A stretch of 44,928 bases of DNA from a bacterium (GCA_016290135.1 JAEESW010000017.1:1-44928), one strand, 5' to 3'. Numbered from the stretch's first letter, positions 17,382 to 25,210 are shown. Program-made: numbers and translations. The notes: generated by a model from the letters alone, not told the origin.

Positions 17382-18269
17382 CTATTTGGATCCTTCCGCC
17401 GGTTTCGGTTCTTCCTGCTTCGGTTCTTCCTTTGCAGGCTGAGCTTCTGCCGGTTTCGGTTCTTCTTTTACCTGCTCTTTGGCGTTCTGGGAAGCCTGTG
17501 CCGCAGCGGGTTCGGGCTCTTCGGAAGTCTCGATCTCGACTTTTATCTCGTCTTCGGGCTTTTCCTGAATGTTTTCTGCAGGTTTCGCCTCAAGTTTTTC
17601 GTCAACAGGAGCCGCGCTCTTGAAATCGTCGTCTCCCGGCATTTTGGAGACATCCGGCCTGCCGTCTTTGTTCGTGTCCTTTTCGATCTTTTCTATAACG
17701 CCGTTCCTGTAGTATTCCCAGTAATCGATAACGCCGTCGCCGTTCTGGTCTGATTCTATCGAAAGGATCTGGCCGAATTCGTCATAACTTTTGATGAGAT
17801 CGGGTTTTTCATCGAACTGGAAATCGAATTCGCTCCTTCTTACGACTCCGCCGATGAAGTAGTCGATGCGGTCGATATTGTTGTCGAAATCAAGGTCGAG
17901 CTCTTCTTTTACGACAGCACCGGTCTCCTCGTTGAAATAGCGCCATACATCGATCTTGGAATCGTGGTTGAGATCCATCATTTTGACCGAAACAAAAAGG
18001 TCGTGGCCGCCTTTTTCATTTGGAACTTTCTTGAAAACATTGATGATGTCGGGCTTTTTGTCTTTGTTGACATCATACTGCTTGAGTTCGTAGACTTTGC
18101 CGTCGAATCTGATCTCGTCGCCTTTCGAAGTGAGCTGGTAACGCTCTTGTGCCGCTTTAGCCGCAGCCGACGATCTTGAGGAAGCGGGCTTGCCGTCCTT
18201 GACGGAAGATTCGGAGCCGCATGAACAAAAAACAACCGAAAAAATCAAAAAAATCACAAACTTTAACAT
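17382..18269 (-). CDS. Lipoprotein with Asp-rich calcium-site-like repeats and P/E/K-rich tail
   Basis: The frame runs to 18497, but the ATG at 18269 opens a lipoprotein signal (FLIFSVVFCSC; lipid Cys likely residue 17) and has a TGAGG site, so I place the start there (295 residues). Residues 66-206 hold six spaced Asp/Asn motifs, 'DVNKDKKPD', 'DLNHDSKID', 'DLDFDNNID', 'DFQFDEKPD', 'DQNGDGVID' and 'DTNKDGRPD', each near a hydrophobic/aromatic strand. These resemble DxDxDG loops of calcium-binding or dockerin/thrombospondin type 3 repeats. The last about 80 residues are rich in Pro, Glu, Ala and Lys with KPAE/KEEPK units, possibly a spacer in the periplasm or on the surface. It is the first gene of the minus-strand run that continues into lolC. 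Function unknown; calcium binding is an inference from the motif spacing. Confidence 0.8.
   Translation of the reverse strand: MLKFVIFLIFSVVFCSCGSESSVKDGKPASSRSSAAAKAAQERYQLTSKGDEIRFDGKVYELKQYDVNKDKKPDIINVFKKVPNEKGGHDLFVSVKMMDLNHDSKIDVWRYFNEETGAVVKEELDLDFDNNIDRIDYFIGGVVRRSEFDFQFDEKPDLIKSYDEFGQILSIESDQNGDGVIDYWEYYRNGVIEKIEKDTNKDGRPDVSKMPGDDDFKSAAPVDEKLEAKPAENIQEKPEDEIKVEIETSEEPEPAAAQASQNAKEQVKEEPKPAEAQPAKEEPKQEEPKPAEGSK
17652..18074 (-). repeat. Six Asp/Asn-rich repeats inside the lipoprotein gene
   Basis: Six in-frame units with pattern D-x-[ND]-x-[DN]-x-x-x-D spread over residues 66-206, separated by beta-strand-like stretches. The units are diverged at the DNA level, so this is a protein repeat rather than a recent DNA duplication. 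Confidence 0.7.
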
Positions 18270-18350
18270 TGCAAACCTCAAATATGATACAAACAAAAAA
18301 ATCGGGCGCGATAATACATTAAAAAGGGCAAAAAGCAATTTTTTAAAAGA

Positions 18351-18364
18351 ACCGGCCGGCCGGT
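18351..18364. repeat. Perfect 14-bp GC palindrome between divergent genes
   Basis: The bases ACCGGCCGGCCGGT read the same on both strands. It lies between the start of the minus-strand lipoprotein gene (18269) and the plus-strand permease gene (18453), in otherwise A/T-rich DNA. It could be an operator-like site or a hairpin; no T-run suited to a terminator follows directly on the plus strand. Confidence 0.6.
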
Positions 18365-18420
18365 CTCCGCCTTGAATGTCCTTGAGCACAAAAAAATCTG
18401 TCCATTTTTTATTTTTTGAA

Positions 18421-18426
18421 TAAAAT
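18421..18426 (+). promoter_or_regulatory. Possible -10 element (TAAAAT) for the MalG-type permease gene
   Basis: TAAAAT lies 26 nt before the ATG at 18453, with an A/T-rich block upstream but no good -35 hexamer at the normal distance. A GGAGG-type ribosome site follows. Confidence 0.35.
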
Positions 18427-18452
18427 ACAGCGTTTCTTTTCGGAGGTTCGTT

Positions 18453-19307
18453 ATGGCAAAAAAGGAAGTCAGTCTCGGAAAGGCAGTGCTTATGCACCTT
18501 TCACTGATTGTTATATGCGCGATCGTTATTTATCCTGTGCTCTGGGTCATAAAAATGGCTCTTTCGAGCGGCCAGGGATTTTCGCTTTCGGCAAATCCGA
18601 TCCCGACCGAGTTTACCTTGAGCAACTTCAAGGATGTCATTTTTACTACGGATTCGAACGGAAGCTGGCTTTTCGGCAGGCAGTTCCTGAACAGCGTCAT
18701 TATTTCGGCGGCGACGACTCTTTTGGGGATAACTCTTGCAACTACGGCAGGTTACGCATTTTCGCGTTTTGAGTTCCCCGGAAAAAACTTCGGAATGAAG
18801 ATGTTCCTCGTGAGCCAGATGTTCCCGGGCGTCGTCATGGCGATCCCGCTTTACATCCTGCTTGACAAGCTCGGTCTCCTCAACAGCATGGCTGGGCTCG
18901 TTCTCGTTTATTCGACGACGGCGATCCCTTTCTGTGTCTGGATGCTCAAAGGCTATTTCGACACGATCCCGAAGGATCTCGAGGAGGCGGCGATCATGGA
19001 CGGAGCTTCGCAGTGGACGATCTTCATAAAAATCGTCATGCCGCTTGCAAGACCGGCGATAGTCGTGACTGCGCTTTTCAGCTTCATGACGGCTTGGAAC
19101 GAGTTCATCCTTGCAGCAACTTTCCTTGGTGACGAAAAGGCGTTCACGCTTCCGGTAACGCTTCAGCACTATGTCGGAAGCTATTCGACCGAGTGGGGAC
19201 ACTTTGCAGCCGGCGCAATAATCGTTTCGCTTCCCGTAATGATCCTTTTCTTTATTCTGCAGAAAAGTCTTATCGGCGGACTCACTGCCGGCGGCGTGAA
19301 AGGATAG
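18453..19307 (+). CDS. Carbohydrate ABC transporter permease, MalG-type
   Basis: A 284-residue inner-membrane permease with about six TM segments. The cytoplasmic EAA loop 'EEAAIMDGASQWTIFIKIV' and following 'PLARPAIV' contact the ATPase subunit. 'AWNEFILAATFL' and the ending 'GLTAGGVKG' are very like MalG of maltose/maltodextrin systems, which end in TAGGVKG. MalG normally pairs with MalF and works with MalE and MalK. None of these is in the window: the upstream gene is divergent and an SDR gene with its own -10-like site follows. It must therefore use partners encoded elsewhere, or be left from a broken operon. No frameshift or missing part is seen. The sugar cannot be assigned with certainty; maltodextrins are the best guess. 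Confidence 0.9.
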   Translation: MAKKEVSLGKAVLMHLSLIVICAIVIYPVLWVIKMALSSGQGFSLSANPIPTEFTLSNFKDVIFTTDSNGSWLFGRQFLNSVIISAATTLLGITLATTAGYAFSRFEFPGKNFGMKMFLVSQMFPGVVMAIPLYILLDKLGLLNSMAGLVLVYSTTAIPFCVWMLKGYFDTIPKDLEEAAIMDGASQWTIFIKIVMPLARPAIVVTALFSFMTAWNEFILAATFLGDEKAFTLPVTLQHYVGSYSTEWGHFAAGAIIVSLPVMILFFILQKSLIGGLTAGGVKG

Positions 19308-19331
19308 CGGCTGAAGTTTTGAAAATTTGAG

Positions 19332-19337
19332 TATAAT
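19332..19337 (+). promoter_or_regulatory. Possible -10 element (TATAAT) for the SDR gene
   Basis: A perfect TATAAT lies 41 nt before the ATG at 19379. The -35 position holds no clear TTGACA-like hexamer. Confidence 0.4.
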
Positions 19338-19378
19338 CGGTGCGTTTTTGTTGTTTATAAACTTCTTTGAGGTGGAAA

Positions 19379-20152
19379 ATGTTCGATATTTCAGGAAAGA
19401 TCGCGTGTGTCACAGGGGCAAGCTCGGGGATCGGTGCGGCGATCGCCGAATCTTTGGCGGAAGCCGGCTGTGATCTTGTCATTTCGGCGAGAAGAGGAGA
19501 AAAGATCAGAGAATTTTCGCAGTATTTAAGTGACAAATACGAAATCAGATGTTTTGCCGGAGTTCTTGATGTCAGAAATCAGAAAGATGTCGAAAAGTTT
19601 TTTGCGGAACTTCCGGAAGAGTTCAAGAATATTGAGATCTTAGTCAACAATGCCGGACTTGCCAAAGACATGACTCCCCTTTACGACAACAAAATTTCGG
19701 ACTGGGAGCAGATGATCGACACCAATGTCAAAGGTCTGCTTTATGTCACGAAAGCGGTCCTTCCCGGAATGGTCGCACGCGACAAAGGGCACATCGTGAA
19801 CATCGGTTCGACTGCAGGACGCGGGACATACCCCGGCGGCACGGTCTACTGTGCTACGAAACACGCAGTCAACGCGATAACCAACGGCCTCAGGAAGGAT
19901 CTCCTCAAAACTTCTCTCAGGGTCACGACGATCGATCCGGGCGCAGTCGAAACTGAGTTCAGCATGGTCCGTTTTGAAGGAGATCAGGCGCGCGCCGACA
20001 AAGTTTACGAAGGTTACGAGCCGCTTCACGCCGAAGATATCGCAGATGCAGTGCTTTATGTCGTAACAAGACCTCCGCACGTCAATGTTTCAGACATGAT
20101 AATCTATCCGACAGCTCAGCGCGATTATCACTTGGTTAATAGAAAAGCGTAA
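19379..20152 (+). CDS. Short-chain dehydrogenase, YdfG-like 3-hydroxy acid/serine dehydrogenase
   Basis: A 257-residue classical SDR. The cofactor motif is 'TGASSGIG' with 'SARRGE' after strand 2, where the Arg residues favour NADP(H). 'NNAGLA' marks strand 4, and the catalytic set is Ser in 'NIGSTAG' and Tyr/Lys in 'YCATK'. Long stretches follow E. coli YdfG closely: 'EILVNNAGLA..M.P', 'DWEQMIDTN.KGLLY.T', 'AVLPGMV.R..GHI.NIGSTAG', 'TEFS.VRF.GD' and 'AHVN/PHVN' near the end. YdfG oxidises L-allo-threonine, serine and 3-hydroxy acids. A TTG 12 nt earlier is in frame, but the ATG at 19379 sits correctly after GAGGTGG. The gene is 29 nt upstream of the NrdG-like gene, so the two may be cotranscribed, though no pathway link is obvious. 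Confidence 0.92.
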   Translation: MFDISGKIACVTGASSGIGAAIAESLAEAGCDLVISARRGEKIREFSQYLSDKYEIRCFAGVLDVRNQKDVEKFFAELPEEFKNIEILVNNAGLAKDMTPLYDNKISDWEQMIDTNVKGLLYVTKAVLPGMVARDKGHIVNIGSTAGRGTYPGGTVYCATKHAVNAITNGLRKDLLKTSLRVTTIDPGAVETEFSMVRFEGDQARADKVYEGYEPLHAEDIADAVLYVVTRPPHVNVSDMIIYPTAQRDYHLVNRKA

Positions 20153-20181
20153 TGTTTTTGCATGTTTAACAGGAGAATGCA

Positions 20182-20901
20182 ATGCTTCCGATCACCGGTC
20201 ATGTCCAGACTTCGTTAGTCGATTTTCCGGAAAAAATCGCGACCCTTTTTTTCTTTTCGGGCTGCAATCTGCGCTGTCCTTACTGCCACAATTCGTCGCT
20301 TTTTGAGGTCCCGCCTCAGGAAAAATGGCTTTCGAGGGATCATATAATTTCCGATATTCAGAAAAGGCTGAAATTCATCGACGGCGTTTCGTTTTCTGGC
20401 GGGGAAACTTCGCTTTACGACGAGCTTATCGACCTCGTGAAAGAGATAAAAGAGCGTTTCGCTATCGACGTAAAAATTGATTCGAACGGTTTGAAGCCTG
20501 AATTTATCGAGAAGATACTTCCGTATCTTTCCTATATCGCGATCGACATAAAAACGACTCCCGATCTTTACGGCGAACTCGGCTGCAAGCTGCCGAAAAA
20601 CGAAGTCGGGGAAAAGCTGCTTGCGACGAAAAAACTTCTGGAAGATCAGAGTCATGCGAAAGTCGAATACCGGACAACGATGTATCCGAAACTTGTGGAA
20701 AGTTACGAGCGTCTTTGCAAAATGGCTGATTTTATTCCGGAAAACGCCGTTTACTATCTGCAGAAGTTTATCAGCGACAATGCATTCCTGCCGGAAGCGA
20801 AAGCGGCTGAAAGCTATTCGCTGGAGCAGCTTGAAAGAATGGCAATGGAAATGAGGCGCATCACGAAGCGCGATAAAATATTCGTCAGGACTTATCTGTA
20901 A
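20182..20901 (+). CDS. Radical SAM activase, anaerobic ribonucleotide reductase activator-like (NrdG type)
   Basis: A 239-residue radical SAM protein with the cluster motif C28-x3-C32-x2-C35 in 'SGCNLRCPYCHN' and a 'FSGGET' SAM-binding segment. The start 'ITGHVQTSLVDFPEKIATLFFFSGC' matches the NrdG subfamily (TIGR02495-like), whose members make the glycyl radical of anaerobic ribonucleoside-triphosphate reductase NrdD. No nrdD is in the window, so the target remains an inference; some related activases serve other glycyl-radical enzymes. An AGGAG site precedes the ATG. It stands 10 nt before the UbiB-family gene and 29 nt after the SDR gene. Its presence suggests growth without oxygen. Confidence 0.87.
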   Translation: MLPITGHVQTSLVDFPEKIATLFFFSGCNLRCPYCHNSSLFEVPPQEKWLSRDHIISDIQKRLKFIDGVSFSGGETSLYDELIDLVKEIKERFAIDVKIDSNGLKPEFIEKILPYLSYIAIDIKTTPDLYGELGCKLPKNEVGEKLLATKKLLEDQSHAKVEYRTTMYPKLVESYERLCKMADFIPENAVYYLQKFISDNAFLPEAKAAESYSLEQLERMAMEMRRITKRDKIFVRTYL

Positions 20902-20911
20902 AGGGTGAAAA

Positions 20912-22528
20912 ATGGATCTGAACAAACTCAAAAGGATCAGGGAGATCATCACCGTTCTCAACAAACACGGGCTCGGAAAATATCTTCCGCAGACATTTTT
21001 CAAAAAATTCGGGATCTCAAGGCTTTCCGATGAAACGGACGATCCGAGACTCGAAAAAAATATACGCGAGGCTTTTGAAGAACTCGGCACCACCTTCATC
21101 AAACTGGGACAGATGATGTCTCTAAGAAGCGATATCATTCCTGCCTCGATGGCTGAAGAGTTCAAAAAACTTACCGACAATGTCAAGCCGATCGCATTCG
21201 ACAGGATAAAACCGATAATCGAAAGCGAACTTTGCGCCGAAATAGGCGATGTTTTTTCGGAGTTCGATGAAAATCCCATCGCTGCCGCTTCGATCTCGCA
21301 GGTTTACGGCGCGACTTTGAAAGAGACAGGCGAAAAAGTTGTCGTAAAAGTGAGAAAACCCGGGATAACCGAGACTATACGCGACGATATGGCGCTCATC
21401 TTCACGATAGCGCACTACATCAACAAGACTTCCTATTCGAAAAACATAGATTTCGAGGCGATCGCGGAAGAATTTTTCCAGACGATGAACATGGAGCTCG
21501 ACCTTATGCTCGAGAAGTCGAACAACGAGAGATTCGTCAAAAATTTCAGTTCGCCGAAGTGGAGCTGGCTGCATTTCCCGAAAATGTTCGGAACGCTCTG
21601 CACCAACAAGATCCTGGTCATGGAGAGGATCTTCGCACTCAAGCTCGACGATGTCGTAAAGCCGGAAAACAAAGAAACTTTTGACAGAAAAGTCATCGCC
21701 GGCAGAGGAGCGGAAGTCTTGATGAAAATGATCCTGAACGACGGATTTTTCCATGCCGATCTGCATGAAGGGAATATTTTCTTTAAAGAAAACAACGAGA
21801 TAGCTGTTATCGACACCGGGATGTGCGGATATGTCGACAAGTTTATGCGCAGCAAACTGGCAGATCTTTTTATAGCTTTTGTTGCGAAAGACTGGGAAAA
21901 GACCGCCCGCATCTGCCTGGAACTCAGCGATGGCGGCGAAATTTCTGACAAAGAACTGTTCGTGCGTGATCTGCGCAATATTTTCGAGGACTTGCCTGAT
22001 AATCTGGCTGAGATAAATACGGCGGAAGTAGTCGGAAAAATTTCTGGCGTTATATTCAAATATAAGTTGAAAGTGCCGAGAGAGCTGACCCAGCTCATCA
22101 GAAGTTTTTCGATGATCGAGGGGCTTTGCAGGAAGCTTGATCCCGATTTCGAGCTTATGACAGTCGCCGGAAAACTTTCGAAAGAGATAATCATGCAGAA
22201 GTTCACTCCCGAAAACATTGCGGCCGAGGCGACGGGAGCGCTTGAAAAGATCGTGGATACAGTCCACACGATGCCGGGAACGATAACGAATATCACGGAA
22301 AAACTCGAAAACGGCACTATCCAGCATAGGATCATGGTGCTTTTGAACGATTCGGAGCGCGGATTCGTTTCAAAAATGGTGACGAGAACGGCAGCTTCCC
22401 TGCTGATGACAGGAACCGTTATTGCCGGCGCTTTTATGACAGGCGACCTTTTTAAGGCGGACGCAGTAGTCTTTTTTGCCGCTTTGATACTGTTTTTCTC
22501 AACTTTTTTTAAAAATAAACATAGTTGA
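20912..22528 (+). CDS. ABC1/UbiB-family atypical protein kinase-like protein
   Basis: A 538-residue UbiB/ADCK-type protein. Motifs include 'FIKLGQMMSLRSDIIP' (the KxGQ motif, here KLGQ), an Ala-rich loop 'PIAAASISQVYGA', 'VVVKVRKPGI' (catalytic Lys region), 'FHADLHEGNIF' (catalytic loop) and 'IAVIDTGMCGYVD' (metal site; IDTG in place of IDFG, as often in the family). The last about 50 residues contain two hydrophobic segments, as in bacterial UbiB, anchoring it to the inner membrane. UbiB-family ATPases help isoprenoid quinone synthesis or lipid handling. No ubi or men genes are near. It is the last gene of a tight group with the SDR and NrdG-like genes. Only the family is certain. Confidence 0.9.
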   Translation: MDLNKLKRIREIITVLNKHGLGKYLPQTFFKKFGISRLSDETDDPRLEKNIREAFEELGTTFIKLGQMMSLRSDIIPASMAEEFKKLTDNVKPIAFDRIKPIIESELCAEIGDVFSEFDENPIAAASISQVYGATLKETGEKVVVKVRKPGITETIRDDMALIFTIAHYINKTSYSKNIDFEAIAEEFFQTMNMELDLMLEKSNNERFVKNFSSPKWSWLHFPKMFGTLCTNKILVMERIFALKLDDVVKPENKETFDRKVIAGRGAEVLMKMILNDGFFHADLHEGNIFFKENNEIAVIDTGMCGYVDKFMRSKLADLFIAFVAKDWEKTARICLELSDGGEISDKELFVRDLRNIFEDLPDNLAEINTAEVVGKISGVIFKYKLKVPRELTQLIRSFSMIEGLCRKLDPDFELMTVAGKLSKEIIMQKFTPENIAAEATGALEKIVDTVHTMPGTITNITEKLENGTIQHRIMVLLNDSERGFVSKMVTRTAASLLMTGTVIAGAFMTGDLFKADAVVFFAALILFFSTFFKNKHS

Positions 22529-22630
22529 TTTTGTTGAGGTTTTCCTGGTGAGCTCGATTTTTTTTGAATTTTTTTCATTTTTTTTCAATAAAAAACGGGT
22601 GGAAGTGCAACTAAATACGAGGATTTTTGG

Positions 22631-23206
22631 GTGGTGAAGAAAAACCTGGCTTTGAAAGATCTCGATGACAACATTCTCATTGATCTCGCACTGCTCGAAA
22701 AAAACCAGAAGGCGTGGAGTGAACTTGTGACGCGCTACTACGGCAAAGTCGCGGCCACAGTTTACAGGATCGTCGGCAAAAGTGCCGATGCGGAGGATAT
22801 TGTGCAGGAAGTTTTCACTGAAATGGCGAGGTCGATCAAAACTTACCGGAAAGATTCGCTTTTTTCGACTTTTCTCTACAGGATCGCGGTGAATACGGCT
22901 TACCAGTATGTCCGCAAGCATTTTGACCGCGGCGAAACGGCGGAGGAGCCGGAATTCTTCCTTCAGATCAGTGACAGATCGGCAGGAAGCGAATCTTCGA
23001 TGATAAAGCAGGAAAAAGCACAGATGGTGAACGGCGCGATGAAAAAGATATCGCCCGAAAAACGCCTTGTCCTCACCCTTTACGAAGTCGAGGGCGTGCC
23101 GCTGAAGGATATCGCCGGGATTTTGAAACAACCGCTCCAGACAGTCTGGTCAAGGATAAACCAGGCCAAAAAGGAGCTTTATGAAATATTGAACGGAAGT
23201 ATGTAG
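22631..23206 (+). CDS. ECF-type RNA polymerase sigma factor
   Basis: A 191-residue sigma-70 family protein of ECF type. Region 2 is 'AWSELVTRYYGKVAATVYRI' followed by 'DAEDIVQEVFTEMAR' and 'FSTFLYRIAVNTAYQYVRK'. Region 4 is 'ISPEKRLVLTLYEVEGVPLKDIA' with the helix-turn-helix 'LKQPLQTVWSRINQAKKEL'. Two GTG codons in a row (22631 and 22634) are possible starts, after a GAGGA site; no ATG fits. The 102 nt upstream are strikingly T-rich, with three T-runs and an AATAAAA stretch, and probably contain the promoter. The next gene, 11 nt downstream, encodes a membrane anti-sigma factor, so activity is probably controlled by an envelope signal. Targets unknown. Confidence 0.93.
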   Translation: MVKKNLALKDLDDNILIDLALLEKNQKAWSELVTRYYGKVAATVYRIVGKSADAEDIVQEVFTEMARSIKTYRKDSLFSTFLYRIAVNTAYQYVRKHFDRGETAEEPEFFLQISDRSAGSESSMIKQEKAQMVNGAMKKISPEKRLVLTLYEVEGVPLKDIAGILKQPLQTVWSRINQAKKELYEILNGSM

Positions 23207-23217
23207 AGGTTTTTTTA

Positions 23218-24438
23218 ATGGCATCCTTTAAACACATAACAGTAGAAGAAGCCATCGCTCTCGCTGACGGCAGATATGTTCTTCTGCCGGTAACGGAAGA
23301 ACACATAAAAAACTGTCCGGAATGTGCGGCGATGATAAAAAGTTTCTCTGACTGTAAGGAGATATTCGCCGAGGCCCGGGAGTTCATTCCGGCAGTAGAA
23401 GAGGCGAAAGTCGCTGAAATCGCTGCAAAATCGTTTGCAAATCTGCCTTTTGAAGAAGAAAATGAGCCTGAAAAGGAGAAAGGTTTCAGTCTTTCCGCTC
23501 TTTTCGCTTCATGGTTCAAACCGGCTCTGGCGTTTTCGCTTGCACTTGCCGTAATAGTTGCGGTCACACTTTTTAACCGTGAAAAACCGTCTGAAAACAC
23601 CGAAAACGAAGTCGAAGTCGCAACTGCCGCAGGCGCTGAGACAGCGGCCGAAACTAAAGAAGACTATGCTCCGGGCGAAAGGGAAAGCGGTGCCGAAGTC
23701 AAACTTGCAAAAGCTACGATTTCAGTAATATCAAAGACTTATCTTGATAAGGTCAGCGACACCGATGTCACGATGAAAAGCGGAAAGGCGAAGTTCGATG
23801 TCGTTACGGGCAACGATTTCAGGATAGATGTCGACGGAAAATTCCTTGTCAGAGTCCTCGGAACGTCGTTCACGCTCGACTATTCGGACGGAAGGCTTAC
23901 AGCCGAAGTCTTCAGCGGACTTGTCGAGATCATTGAAAAATCCAACGGTTCGGCGACGCAGCTTTCCAAGGATATGAACAGAACTTTTGAATACACCAGC
24001 AATAAAGACAGACTCAATGCCATAACGACCACTGGAAAAAAGACAAAAAACAATCCTAAGAAACATGACTTTGCGCTGACTCCCGGAAAATCCTTCCTGT
24101 TCCAGGGAAGAGAAGCCCTTGCAGCAGGAAAGACCGGGGCCGCGCAACAGTTGTTCACGATGGAGATCGAGAAAGGCAAAGAGCCCGACAAAGCGCTTTT
24201 CGAGCTTGTTTCCATCCACGAATCGAAAAAGGATTGGGGAGAGATCGCAAATCTGGTCAAGAAATACGGCGGCGTTATGCGCGAAAGCCGGGTCTATAAA
24301 GAAGAACTTATGATAAAGGGCTGCATTTCGCAGAAGAGATCGGGCAACAAGGCTCTCCCGCTCTGCCACGACTACCTCAGAGAGTTTCCGAGAAGTTTCC
24401 GCAGCCGCGAAATTAAGGGCATAATCGATGAAAAGTAG
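23218..24438 (+). CDS. Membrane anti-sigma factor with zinc site, FecR-like domain and TPR-like tail
   Basis: A 406-residue protein. The amino end has H29-x3-C33-x2-C36 ('EEHIKNCPECAAM'), the zinc-binding anti-sigma (ZAS) signature that holds the sigma factor. A single TM helix follows at about 101-119 ('PALAFSLALAVIVAVTLF'), so the rest lies in the periplasm. Residues about 160-240 form a FecR-like domain ending in 'VRVLGTSFTLDYSDG' and 'LTAEVFSGLVEI'. Residues about 285-400 are helical with TPR-like spacing ('QGREALAAGKTGAAQQLF'). FecR-type anti-sigmas relay a signal across the membrane, often by proteolysis; the TPR part could bind a partner such as the lipoprotein encoded next. It lies 11 nt after the sigma gene and overlaps the lipoprotein gene by 11 nt. 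The FecR-TPR combination is inferred from sequence shape. Confidence 0.85.
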   Translation: MASFKHITVEEAIALADGRYVLLPVTEEHIKNCPECAAMIKSFSDCKEIFAEAREFIPAVEEAKVAEIAAKSFANLPFEEENEPEKEKGFSLSALFASWFKPALAFSLALAVIVAVTLFNREKPSENTENEVEVATAAGAETAAETKEDYAPGERESGAEVKLAKATISVISKTYLDKVSDTDVTMKSGKAKFDVVTGNDFRIDVDGKFLVRVLGTSFTLDYSDGRLTAEVFSGLVEIIEKSNGSATQLSKDMNRTFEYTSNKDRLNAITTTGKKTKNNPKKHDFALTPGKSFLFQGREALAAGKTGAAQQLFTMEIEKGKEPDKALFELVSIHESKKDWGEIANLVKKYGGVMRESRVYKEELMIKGCISQKRSGNKALPLCHDYLREFPRSFRSREIKGIIDEK

Positions 24439-25210
24439 ATTCCTTATAGTTGTTTTAGCGGTTTTCCTTATTTTTTCATGTGACCATTTTGTAAATTTGG
24501 GCGACAAGTCGCTTGACGATGCGGACTATACCGAGGGACTGCCCGACGAGATCTACGAAGGTGAAAATTCCGACTCGGCAGACGCCGGGAATTACGACGA
24601 TTGGAACGAAGACAGCGGCGCCGATACCGACGCTGAGGAAAACGGCGCTGATGGCGGAGCGCCGGCCGCCGAACCTACTGACAGCTGGAACGACGATGAT
24701 CTGCCGGGGGCTGACAGTGACAGCAACGATGACGCAGAAATTCCTGATGAAGATGGTGAGGTCTATGTTTTTCCTGAAAGTGACCCGTTCCCTGAAGGAT
24801 TCTCGAATGCCGGCTGCGGCTGCGGCGGGACTCCCGACTATCTTCCGGTCTGCTGCGACGGCAAGATCTCTGTTTTCAACGCGTGCTTTGCGAACTGCTA
24901 TGCCGTCAATTCAGGCAATAAGATCTGCGTTTCCTACGAAAACGGACTTTGCGGCGAAGCAGCAGGGATCACCAGAGATCCGGACGAAGAGGGCGGAGAT
25001 CCGGAATCGGCTGATGATGAAGATGCTGAGACGGACGACGATACCGAACTTCCTGACGAAGATGCCGATCCGGCCGGGATCTCTAACGAATGCGGCTGTT
25101 ATCCTGAAGACGAACCGTCGATATTCAGTTGTGCCGATAACTCATTTTATTTTATAACCGAATGTCTTGCGACGTGTCATTGCGAAAATCCGCAGAAACT
25201 CTTTCTTTGA
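24428..25210 (+). CDS. Acidic lipoprotein with two Kazal-like Cys-rich segments
   Basis: A 260-residue protein beginning with a lipoprotein signal ('VVLAVFLIFSC', lipid Cys about residue 18). Residues about 25-120 and 180-215 are very rich in Asp, Glu, Gly and Asn, like acidic linkers of surface lipoproteins. Two Cys-rich segments resemble Kazal domains: one with 'PVCCDGKISVFNACFANC' (compare PVCGxDGxTYxNxCxAxC) and one with 'FSCADNSFYFITECLATC' near the end. The frame ends shortly after the second, so that copy is shortened. Kazal domains inhibit serine proteases, which is noteworthy because anti-sigma factors are often cleaved by proteases; that link is a guess. Its ATG overlaps the anti-sigma gene by 11 nt, so the three genes form one unit. 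It would be exported by Lol if outer-membrane bound. Confidence 0.8.
   Translation: MKSRFLIVVLAVFLIFSCDHFVNLGDKSLDDADYTEGLPDEIYEGENSDSADAGNYDDWNEDSGADTDAEENGADGGAPAAEPTDSWNDDDLPGADSDSNDDAEIPDEDGEVYVFPESDPFPEGFSNAGCGCGGTPDYLPVCCDGKISVFNACFANCYAVNSGNKICVSYENGLCGEAAGITRDPDEEGGDPESADDEDAETDDDTELPDEDADPAGISNECGCYPEDEPSIFSCADNSFYFITECLATCHCENPQKLFL

Noticed and set aside
18351-18364. GC palindrome as an intrinsic terminator
   Set aside because: No gene ends next to it and no direct T-run follows on the plus strand; on the minus strand it would lie upstream of the lipoprotein start.
20215-21279. A 354-codon minus-strand frame across the NrdG-like and UbiB genes
   Set aside because: It spans two well-supported plus-strand genes in antisense; shadow.
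21122-22578. Two long minus-strand frames of about 400 and 380 codons across the UbiB-family gene
   Set aside because: Both are antisense to a gene with intact UbiB motifs and show no domain signature or ribosome site.
24428-25210. The acidic lipoprotein as a frameshifted or non-coding stretch
   Set aside because: It has a proper lipoprotein signal and Cys spacing in two Kazal-like segments, so the frame is real despite unusual composition.
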